Source of the DNA: Brasenia schreberi
Taxonomy: Eukaryota; Streptophyta; Magnoliopsida; Nymphaeales; Cabombaceae
NCBI GenBank assembly: GCA_036023115.1
Contig: JAYKKT010000089.1
Coordinates: forward strand, 18,843,001 to 18,907,000
Reading direction: 5' to 3'
Length of the DNA stretch: 64,000 bases
The notes beneath the pieces were generated by a model that worked only from the letters and a program-made list of their open reading frames with translations, had not been told where the DNA came from and ran no database searches. The number at the start of each line of letters is the position of its first letter. Within the stretch, counting starts at the first letter, position 1. A program made the translations under genes and the position numbers. Of this stretch, positions 55,261-64,000 are shown in pieces.

Positions 55261-55920
55261 TGTAAACACCCCAAATCTTCTATATTTCAAAAACTCTCAA
55301 AACACCAAAAAGCTCGTTTGAGCCAAAACGACAACCTATTTTGAAATGTGAAAACAGGTACAAAAGGCAAAAGAAGACCCTAGGCCCGAAGAGGATTTAA
55401 GCCCAGAGCTTCAGAAGCCACTCCCTGATAAAAAAACAAAAGAAAGCTGAGCTCGTTTGATGAAAAGCTCAACGGAGTCCAGAACGACGAGACGGAGTCC
55501 TGACGACAAAGTTGGGGAAAACCCAGCACCAGACGGAGCGCTGATGAAGCCAGTGCCCGCACAGATCGTTCGCCTCGAGAAGCCAAGAAGGACTGTCCGA
55601 AGAAATTTTGATTTGGATCTGGACCATATATATGCAGATCCAAATCCATGTAATGAATAGTGTTTGGATTTGGGCCAATCCAAATAGTGTTTGGGTCGAT
55701 CCAAATAGTGTTTGGATTTGGATTGGATCCAAATAGTGTTTGGATTGGATCGGATCTTGATCAAAATATCCATATCCATATCCATAAAAATGTTGGGTTT
55801 GGATCGGATACGGATCTCAAAATATCCGAGATCCAATATCCAGATCCAAATAGTGTTTGGATTTGGGTCTGGATCCAAACCCCAAACCCAAACCCAAATC
55901 CAAGACCCACCTCAAATCTC

Positions 55921-55930
55921 TATAAATAGA
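55921..55930 (+). promoter_or_regulatory. TATA box of LTR I
   Basis: TATAAATAGA, a close match to the plant TATA consensus, preceded by a CCCAAACC-rich stretch. Identical to the LTR C box. Confidence 0.65.
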
Positions 55931-56672
55931 GGTGAGGGGGTCCATGTAAAGGGTTCATGCAAATGCTTGGGAGGAGAGAGAGGGAGTGATAAACCTTGCC
56001 ATGTGGGCTCATGAGTGAAGTGGGCTTGAGCCATGTTGGCCAAGGCTAGATCAAAGGGGCTGCACCAACTCGAGCCTAGCTGCACCAAGAGGTGGACCGC
56101 GGGCGTGGAAGTGGGCTGGACCGATTGGAGGTGGCTGGACCTAGTGGGCTGCACCTAAGGTAAGCCTCAACTAAACCTAGCCCTCCTCTCTACCCTTCTA
56201 AACCTAACCCATATGAACCCACCTACACCTAACTAAACCTAAACCACCCCAAATAAGCCCAGCCAAGTGCTGGCCGAACTCCCCAAAACCCCTTTCCCAA
56301 CCGACCTGCCCTAGCTGGCCGAACCCCACCTCGCCACCAACTAACCTCTCTTAGCCGCCGCCCCCACCACCGGCTGCAGCCTGGCCGAACCTATCTATCA
56401 CCGCCTCAACCAAACCCCGCCTTGACCCAACTCCACCTGCAACCTGGCCGAACCCCACCTCGCCACCAACCAACATCCCCACCTCACCTACCCCGACTAG
56501 CCTACCACCACCTACAAACCACCGCCCCTAACTTGCCTTTAACCGAACCCCAACTCCACCTGCACCTTACCTGCCCCGACTAACCTACCACCACCTAAAA
56601 ACCGCCACCATCCCTCGCCCCAAACCAAACCTAATGGCCTACTCCTTGGCAGGCCATTCTCTTTAGTAAACC

Positions 56673-57234
56673 CACGGCCTGCTGGTGCAGGCCGTGCCTC
56701 ATCAAAGCCCAGCCAAGGCCTGCCACTCGGCAGGCCACTTCTTACTAAAAAACCATAAAGGCCTGCCACTCGGCAGGCCCTCTCCCTACAAGCCCACGGC
56801 CTGCTAGTGCAGGCCGGGCTTCCCCTCCTTTACCAAGGGCAGGGCCTGCCACTCGGCAGGCCACCTCTCCCTAGAAACCCCACGGCCTGCTAGTGCAGGC
56901 CGTATCCCTTCCTTCACCCCCAAGCCCATGGCCAGCTGGTGCAGGCCATGTATCATCCACACCACTAAAGCCCCGGCCTGCTACAAGGCAGGCCGTTTCC
57001 TTGGGCCACTCACATCTGGCCGTGACTCCCCTTCAGCCAGCCCGCCCCCAAGACAACACACCTGGCCGACTTAACCTGGCTTCCCCTTAGACCTACCTCA
57101 ACCAAAATTCGACCAGCACCCAGCCAGGCCGAGCCCTAGCTCAGCCCTAGCCGGCCTGCCTTGGCCTTGACTGACTAAACCTAACCTAGTTAGGGTTTCC
57201 CCTAAAACATAACTCGAACCACCTTGGCTCGAGT
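56673..57234. repeat. Array of short hairpins in LTR I
   Basis: CACGGCCTGC/GCAGGCCGTG (56673-56696) and GGCCTGCC/GGCAGGCC (56717-56736, 56760-56779 and about 56837) alternate with near-copies at about 56792, 56882 and 56978. An imperfect ACTCGAACCA/TGGCTCGAGT lies at 57212-57234. The stem families are those of B, C and J. Confidence 0.85.
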
Positions 57235-58796
57235 CATCCTAAGGCACCCCCTTGCAAGGCAAAACCCCGGGTTGCACCAAGACAGCCCGAGTTACCCCAA
57301 GCTCCCCTAGAACCCAACTCGAGTCATCCCAAACCAGGCCCATACCAAGCCAAAAACCAGGCCCATACAAAGCCTACTCAAACACCTCTCCCAAGTCCTC
57401 AAAGGTTCTCAAACACCTCCAAGCTAGCCGGTTCCACTTCCATGTGATCCGGGCTCCACACGCAAGGCGCACGCGTCCTAGACACACCCCACATAGTGGG
57501 CTAGGTGAGTTGTAAGTCCTTACATTTGGTGTTTTATTAAATTTTGATACGGGGTTGTAGTAAAGGAGCTTTGTCTCCCCCCGATTGTAATAACGTGGTT
57601 TGACACACCCACACACACACGCACTTGAGCCTTTCCGCTCTTAGTCGTACACTTCTTGCACACACACGGGCCTAACAAGCCCTTAATATATAGTTATATT
57701 TATATATTTTAAGTCAAGGGGTTTTTAATTAAGTCGTGTGTGTTGTCTTTCCATTTTCCACACACACACACATTGAGCCTTCGCTCTTACTCCCAAGACC
57801 TTAGTAAAGGCGTTATTGCAGTTATATTTGGGTTTCATTTATGTCGTGTGAGTTGTCTTTACATTCCCACACGCACACACATTGAGCCTTCGCTCTTACT
57901 CCCAAGACCTTAGTCAAGGCATACTGCAATTTATATTTGGGTTTAATTTCATGTTGTGTGTGTAAGTCTTTCAATTCAAGCAGGCACCCACATTGAGCCT
58001 TCGCTCTTATTTGCAAGACCCGAGTAAGGGCCCATATATACCTTATATACATATCTCCCTTCGGCATTTATATTACAAGTCATTTCCCTTCGGTTATTTC
58101 CCTTCGGCAATTTCCCTTCGGCAATTTCCCTTTGGCATTGTCTTTTAAATTTGGGTTTTCCCTTTGGAGTAGCGTGAGTTTGCATTGCATCTACGCCATA
58201 CCACGAGGTAGGACGCATATTGCATCGAAGCAAGCCCGTACTCCCGCTCAAATTCGCCCCATGTAGTGGAGTGTTCATAACACACACCTAGGTGGCCCAT
58301 AAAGGGATAAAAAGGGAGACTTAGGCACGTGCAAATCCACGTGATCTAAAATCTGAAAATCATACAAAAACAACCCAAATCAATCGTGCAAATATGCCAA
58401 GACTTAGGCTATTTCGATGCATGCACATCGTGCCTAAGTAGATTAAAATTTGAAAGACTTAGGGTCGTCCAACCCTTACAAAGTCAAAATCGCCCAAATG
58501 CATGGTTTTCAAAAGGTTTTAAAACACTTCTTCATTCAAAATATATTTTGAGTTAAACTTGTTTCAAAACGAAGTCTCTAAGCGTACAGACTAACCCTTG
58601 CGCATCGGTGCAAGAAGGTCTGCGACGTAAAAATCCTGCTTGCCTACAATCGCCTTTCAAAAGTCAGATTATTTTCAAAACATACTTTGCTAGTTAAAGT
58701 AAACTAGCTGGCACGCCCATAAAGCGAATATAGATTGCGAAAAGGTTCACTTCAGGCCTAAGAACCCGTAAGTGAAAATTTTCGGTGTCTATAAAT

Positions 58797-58816
58797 TGGC
58801 ATGCCCGGTGGGACCC
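58797..58816 (+). other. Primer binding site of element I
   Basis: TGGCATGCCCGGTGGGACCC, 3 nt after the LTR end; T for C at position 6 relative to B and K. Confidence 0.78.
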
Positions 58817-58899
58817 GGGACTTAAGCAGACATCAAACAAACGAGTTATACTCAAATTTTCGAAAAAAAGAGTGTTTTTTTCAAAAATCGTGCATACTT

Positions 58900-58901
58900 A
58901 G
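58900..58901 (+). promoter_or_regulatory. Splice-acceptor-like AG 9 nt before the element I ATG
   Basis: The leader ends GCATACTTAG|GAAAATTGC before ATG, resembling the ACTTAG|GA of K but closer to the start codon. Confidence 0.3.
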
Positions 58902-58910
58902 GAAAATTGC

Positions 58911-60317
58911 ATGAAAATGGATAGAAAGCTACAAAAATCTTCGTTGAGTAAACTAAAAGAGGTTTTCAAATCAGATAAAGCCCAAAGAGAGCTCGATGAG
59001 ATTGAAAAAATATTTCAAAAGATGGATGCTTTAAGCAAGGAGCTTAAAGCCCATCGAACACATAGCAGCTCTTCGAGGGCACATACAGATCGTGAATTGA
59101 AAACCGATCTCAAACTCAACGAAGGATTGGAGATTAGAGACAAATCCCGGCAAAGTGATAAGTCATCCACTCCTACAGCTTCAAGCTTTTCAAAATCCAT
59201 AGAAAAACCAAAAAAAGATTTTTCTATTTCAAAAAACCAAAAAAATCTTGAAAATTTAGAAAAAGACCAAAAAATTGAAAAACAAAATTTTGGAATTTCG
59301 AAAACTTCAAGTAAAAGTCCTAAGTCTAGGCACACACATACAGTGGGACATGAAGTCCACACCCTACAAAGGAACGAGAGTGAAAAACAGAAAGGTTTCG
59401 AAAGGAAACGCCTCGTAAAACCCCGGGGGCTCAAAACAGAGTTACCCGGGAAATCGGCTTGCTCTCACCCTGAAAAGGTAGACAAGCCACAAAGAGGTAT
59501 GCCTGAAACCCATCCTTCTCAAGGCTCTCTTCTTCATGTAGGGTCATCAGATGCATTGGATAACCCCTATGCACACACAAACCCACAAACTGTGCCAAAA
59601 CTTGAGGATTTTCAATGTGCACCAACTGTCGCACACCATTCAAAGGAATTTCAAAAACAAAAAGAAGTTCCGAAAATGGTAGACATGGAGACCCCTAATG
59701 CATGCATCGACATCTTAGGAGCTCATAACCCTACCATAGAAAAACCCACTTCTTCGAGCCTAGTCTTGTGCCCTGGAACCAAGGCTATGGCTTTGAAACA
59801 AAAAAATCAATCCCTAGGGGCACCACGAGTTGAACCTAGGGACCAAGTTAAAAACTTCAAGGGACCTCACATGGCTCCCCTTGAAGTAAATTTCTCCCAA
59901 AATGGGGTATGGAACCATAAGTTTTCCATAACCCTGCTATGTCCAAAACTCCTCAAGGAACCAAGCTTGGCTCTCCTTGAGGGCAAAGTCTCCCAAACCA
60001 GGTTTGTATGGAAGCCCAAGTCTTCCATCACCCCGGAATCCAAACTCCCTATATCCAAAAGGGTATATATCCCCAGCATGGACGATTCCATGTTCCAAGA
60101 CCACGATTTATACCAAAACTTTTCGAAAAGCAAAAAGTCTTGGAACATGATTCTGAATATGGGATATAAACCCTACGCGGGCCTGGGAACCCGAAACCAA
60201 GGTAGGCTAGAACCTGTCCTACCTAAAACCAATAGGGAACGATATGGACCGGGCTACAGCCCACCCATACCACCAGAGCCGCCACCTAAGACCATCTGGG
60301 TCAAGGGTGCCCTGTAG
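58911..60317 (+). CDS. Element I shortened gag-like protein: gag N-terminus plus G-patch-like tail (468 aa)
   Basis: One uninterrupted frame of 468 codons. Residues about 20-55 (ELDEIEKIFQKMDALSKEL, then a Ser/His stretch) resemble the coiled-coil N-terminus of the D, E and K gag. The middle (about 60-380) is Lys/Ser/Pro-rich without a domain I recognise. Residues about 389-468 match the gag-frame tail of B and K: SMDDSMFQDHDLY, then NMGYKPYAGLGTRNQGRLEP, then PIPPEPPP. The capsid region, zinc knuckle and protease are absent. It follows an LTR and primer site as gag does, and almost no pol remains after it. This is probably the sole product of a non-autonomous element that relies on proteins of full elements such as B or K. 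A random open relic is less likely, since neighbouring frames carry several stops each. Confidence 0.8.
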   Translation: MKMDRKLQKSSLSKLKEVFKSDKAQRELDEIEKIFQKMDALSKELKAHRTHSSSSRAHTDRELKTDLKLNEGLEIRDKSRQSDKSSTPTASSFSKSIEKPKKDFSISKNQKNLENLEKDQKIEKQNFGISKTSSKSPKSRHTHTVGHEVHTLQRNESEKQKGFERKRLVKPRGLKTELPGKSACSHPEKVDKPQRGMPETHPSQGSLLHVGSSDALDNPYAHTNPQTVPKLEDFQCAPTVAHHSKEFQKQKEVPKMVDMETPNACIDILGAHNPTIEKPTSSSLVLCPGTKAMALKQKNQSLGAPRVEPRDQVKNFKGPHMAPLEVNFSQNGVWNHKFSITLLCPKLLKEPSLALLEGKVSQTRFVWKPKSSITPESKLPISKRVYIPSMDDSMFQDHDLYQNFSKSKKSWNMILNMGYKPYAGLGTRNQGRLEPVLPKTNRERYGPGYSPPIPPEPPPKTIWVKGAL

Positions 60318-61138
60318 AACCTCTAAAACCGAAACCCATGTCTTAGACCTATCTGATTAGAGTCTGATTCATGAATGTTTTCTTTGAAGGTTCAATGGAA
60401 GATCCCTACTATTGAAAAAGACAAAAAAAATTGAAAACTCTCAAAATCTCAAAAACATTTGGAAAAACGAAAATTCCAAAAAGAAATTTTGTTTCAAAAG
60501 CCTTTGGCCATGTACAAAGCCCATTTTCGAAAAATTGTAAAAATGCTTTCGAAAATTGTATATACTCCCTGAAACCAAGTGTCCAAAAAGCTGGTTTTAT
60601 CCACCCTTTCGCCTAGAGCTTTTTCAAAAATGAAAAGCTCGAGAATCACCAAAGCAAGGAGGAATAAACACCTCCAAGCTTCCTGAACTTCGCAAAATCC
60701 TTAACTTATGGAAAATTGGGGATTTTTAGAAATAAGTTAACCCATAGTGTGTGCATAAGCATCATGCATTACACTTTGAAATCATTCATATGCATCAAGT
60801 CTAGACATCATTCTAGAAATCGAATTCAGGGTTTTGCAAAAACAAAAGGGGCAATAAGAGTCGACCCCCTAAGTATCGAGCCTTCATAGGCATGTCTCCA
60901 TACAAATCAAAACCAACACCTTCGAGGCAAATTTTAAAAAGGAAATGAGAATCTCAAAAAAGGGTTAGCATTTCACAAAAACCTTTCATGGCTTTGAAAA
61001 GAAAGATTTTCTTCAACTTCTGGTTTATATGAAAACCTTGATTGTGTTAGGATAAAGAACATGAATCTCACGATGAAATATGGAGACCATGTCAAAACTA
61101 AAACCTGATGGCCATGACGATCACTTAGGGTTGGTTAT
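60318..61138 (+). pseudogene. Element I remnant after the frame: trace of pol, otherwise no gene
   Basis: Just after the stop, a decayed copy of the gag-frame end and a pol start (MEDPYY then a stop, 60395) are visible. At about 60845-60905 a scrap matches the end of RT (the segment around VDPSKCRAIIDM) with changes. No other RT, RNase H or integrase is seen, so nearly all of pol was deleted. The segment is cut at 61138 by LTR L; the 3' LTR of I is outside the window. Confidence 0.7.
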
Positions 61139-64000
61139 TATAGACGCGTGAAAATCCCCGCCTCTCACCTTTTCAGGTACTCGGAGCGGATCCTCTCGTG
61201 CGTCTGAGGCCTTATTTATGCAAACAGGGCGTGCCAGCTAGCTTACCTAAGCTAGCGAAGATATATTTAACACTGACTTCTAATCGTGGCGACTGTGAGC
61301 AAGTGAGCTCTTGTCGTCGCAGACCTTCTTGCACCGATGCGCAAGGGTCAGTCTATACGCTTTGCAAAAATCGAGTTTTTTGGAGGGAAAGTCTACGAAG
61401 CGGTTCGAGGTGTCTAATTCGGGTCTTTTAAATGCGATTGCATGTTTTAGATCACGTGCATTTGCACGTGCCTAAGTCTTTTCTTTTATCCCTTTTTGGG
61501 CCACCTAGTTTGTGTGTTATGAACACTCCACTACGTGGGCGAATTCGAGCGGGGCTTGCTTTGATGCAATATGCGTCCTACCTCGTGGTATGGCGTAGAT
61601 GCAATGCAAACTCACGCTACTCCAAAGGGAAAACCCGAATGTAAAGACAATACTGAAGGGAAATAACCGAAGGGAAATGACTTGAAATATAAATGCCGAA
61701 GGGAGATATGTATATAGAGTATGTATATGAGCCCTTACTCGGGTCTTGCAAATAAGAGCGAAGGCTCAATGTGGGTGCGTGCTTGAATTGAAAGACTTAC
61801 ACACACGACATGAAATTAAACCCAAATATAAATTGCAGTATGGCCTTAATTAAGGTCTTGGGAATAAGAGCGAAAGCTCAATGTGTGTGAGTGCTTGAAT
61901 TGAAGTACTACGCACACGACATAAATGAAACCCAAATATAAGTGCAATAAGGCCTTTACTAAGGTCTTGGGAGTAAGAGCGAAGGCTCAATGTGTGTGAG
62001 AGTGCTTGAATTGAAAGACTTACACACACGACATGAAATGAAACCCAAATAGTATAGGTCGGCCCTTACTTGGGTCTTTCAAATAAGAGCGAAGGCTCAA
62101 TGTGTGTGAGAGTGCTTGAATTGAAAGACTTACCCACACGACATGAAATGAAACCCAAATAGTATAGGTCGGCCCTTACTTGGGTCTTTCAAATAAGAGC
62201 GAAGGCTCAATGTGTGTGAGTGCTTGAATTGAAAGACAACGCACCCAACTTAAAAAAAAACCCTACAAAAATGAAAGTATATGTATATACTTATGTATTA
62301 GGGGCAGATTAGGCCCATGTGTGTTCAAAATCGTGCACAACTAAGAGAGTGCACGTGTGTGGGTGTGCCAAGCCACGTTATTACAAGCGGGGGGAGACTA
62401 TGCTCCGTTATTACAACCCCGAATCGAATTGAATCTCAAGCTAGTATACAACTAAAGACCGAGTTAGGCACTTACTAGTAGCTGGTCCGTAGAGGCCTTG
62501 CTTGAGCGTGGGCTTGGCCTTCGCCTTGGGCTACAAACGGGAGCTTCGCGAGGTTGAGCGACAAGGGGTGCTGGCCGGCTGCAAATGGGGCGCGGGAGAG
62601 GCACCTTGAAGGTGGCTGGATGCTAAGGATGGTGTCCTCTTGACGTGTGAGATTAAAGGGGCTGGGCAAGGTGAGTATATAGGGTCACTAGGAGAGGATA
62701 TAGTGTTAGGGAGTATGGCCCTAAGGGGAGCCTAAGGGAAGATCGAATGGGACACCTAGGGGAAAAGAGATGGCTGGCCGAATGGAAGAGATAGTCGGTT
62801 GGAGTGGCCGACTAGGGGAATGTGGTGGTGGCGGGCTGCTAGGATAGCTATGGGTGGAGTATGGGAAGGGAGCTAGCTAGGTGATGGGGCTAGGTGGTAG
62901 TGGGAGTAGTGGGTTTAAGGGAGTGCTAGGGGCAGGTCTTAGGAAGTCGAATAGGGTGGCCGGGTATAGCTAGGGTTGGTTAGGTAGTGGCGGGTAGTTA
63001 GGGTGACTAAGGCTTGGCCGAGTGGGGTTGGTGGCGGCTAGTGGCTGATATTAAGGTAAGGTGGTGGTATGGTGGGTGGCTGGGAGTGGAGAGGAAGTGG
63101 AGAAGGAGCTAGGTAGAGTGTGGGGTACTTACCGAGTGAAGAGAAGGTGGCGCTCGGCTGGAAGGGAGTTGGGCGGGTGAAGAAGATGACGATGGAGGTG
63201 GCTTCGGCTGGTATGGTGGTGGCGGTGGTGGTGCTGGTGTGGTGGGATGTGGAGCAGGTGGAGCTTGGGGAAGTGGGGGAAGGAGAGGACCCGGCTGGCT
63301 TGGAGATGGCTCCTAGATAGGAAAACCCGCCCCCAAGGGGGGGGTTTATATAGAGATGGGTAGGTCGGTTAGGGCTGGGTTTGGGGTAGTGGTTAGGTGG
63401 TTTAGGTAGGGTGGTATGAAGATAAGGTGGGCTAGAAAGGGTAGGGCCAGATATTTTAAATACTAGTGGTTTGGGTAGATTGTGGGCTAGGGGTGGTTTA
63501 GGGGTTTAGGGCTTGGTTAGGTGGTTGGGTTCTAGGGTGAGGTTTAGTGAGTTAGGTTAGGTGATTAGGCTAGGATTAGGCTAGGTTTAGGGAAATTAAA
63601 CTAGGTTTAGGGAAGGATTAGGGAAGTGGGTTAGGTGATTAGGTTGGGATTAGGCCGGGATTAGAGAAGTGGGCTAGGTGATTAGGCTCAGATTAGGGGT
63701 GGATTAGGGTGGAAGGCTAGGATTAGGTATTTTGGGTTAGGTTTAGGTGAAGGAGCTCCCTTTGCATGGCCCATAGACCTGAACCACCTCATGTTGGTGC
63801 AGCCCTAGGTTAGGTTTTGGCTAATTACAAGCTTAAACCCACTTAACTAGGCTAACCCACATGATTAACCCCAAACTTCACACACAAGTCAAGCTTAATT
63901 ACAACACACTTGATCTTATCCACCCCCACTCTCTCTCATGCCCATCATCCCACGTGAAATTCAAGTGGGCCCCACCTCCATTTATGAGAAGGTGATGTGG
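61139..64000 (-). repeat. LTR L (K-type), incomplete at the window end
   Basis: 2862 bp of a minus-strand LTR, starting TATAGACGCG (mutated TGTAGACGCG) and following K's LTR closely: primer-site mimic (61227-61236), G-box pair (61453-61458, 61465-61470), 110-bp repeats (about 61755-62240), core block (62372-62424), GTAAGT (62470-62475), TATATAAA (63345-63352) and CCTAA-rich array (about 63430-63760). By comparison with K roughly 580 bp are missing past 64000. It is a 3' LTR of a minus element or a solo LTR. Confidence 0.88.

Larger units (their letters stand above)
55261..58793 (+). repeat. 5' LTR of element I
   Basis: 3533 bp from TGTAAACACCCC to GTGTCTATA (normally TCTACA). It has an ATCC/GGAT and CCAAATAGTGTTTGG module (about 55600-55900), TATAAATAGA (55921-55930), a hairpin array (56673-57234), GTGAGT and GTAAGT (57505-57517), core block (57546-57598), 110-bp repeats (about 57720-58010), paired G-boxes (58326-58331, 58338-58343) and a U5 primer-site mimic (58709-58718). 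Left flank AAAAT (55256-55260) is the expected target duplication. Confidence 0.88.

Noticed and set aside
60318..61138. New gene after the element I frame
   Set aside because: Only a 61-codon ORF in decayed sequence with traces of the gag end, pol start and RT.

Overview
This window is plant nuclear DNA made entirely of LTR retrotransposons inserted into one another. I found no host gene, tRNA, rRNA or CRISPR array. All elements belong to one Ty3/gypsy family group, most likely the Tat lineage. The evidence is: two separate frames (gag-protease, then pol); a CX2HX4HX4C zinc knuckle; a DGG protease site; a G-patch-like tail on the gag frame; a YVDD reverse transcriptase; two RNase H-like domains before integrase; no chromodomain; LTRs of about 2.5-3.5 kb running TGTAAACACC...GTCTACA; and a primer site starting TGGCACGCC. 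The species cannot be named from this.

Layout (letters are mine). A: 3' tail and LTR, + strand, 1-2960, inserted in the pol of B. B: minus strand, 2961-11277, with decayed pol, an open 955-codon gag-protease frame and a 5' LTR. J: minus LTR fragment, 11278-12529, host of both B and C. C: minus strand, 3' LTR 12530-15788 and 3' tail to 16752. D: plus strand, 16753-37379, split by E. E: plus strand, 23292-31157, with ATTTT target duplications and most of pol plus the front of its 3' LTR deleted. H: plus LTR, 37380-38821 and 53291-55260, inserted in D's 3' LTR. K: complete minus-strand element, 38822-53290, flanked by CTGCT duplications, inserted in H. I: plus strand, 55261-61138, a 3.5-kb LTR followed by a 468-codon frame that keeps only the gag N-terminus and the G-patch tail. 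L: minus LTR, 61139 to the window end, inserted in I. The deepest chain is J > C > D > H > I > L, six layers.

In intact copies the gag-protease frame would supply capsid and maturation functions, and pol, starting 25 nt after the gag stop, would supply reverse transcription and integration. Every pol copy here is broken by stops or frameshifts. B's gag-protease frame and I's shortened frame are the only long undamaged ones. K is probably the youngest full element: in the first 300 bp compared by eye its LTRs differ at 7 sites, against about 13 in 260 for D.

The most unusual content is in the LTRs and leaders: arrays of short GC-rich hairpins; a second copy of the primer-binding 10-mer in U5 beside a perfect palindrome; a roughly 53-bp block shared by every LTR subfamily; and a consistent set of splice-like signals (GTAAGT in the LTR, a YAG just before the gag ATG and another just before the pol ATG) that could make spliced gag and pol mRNAs.
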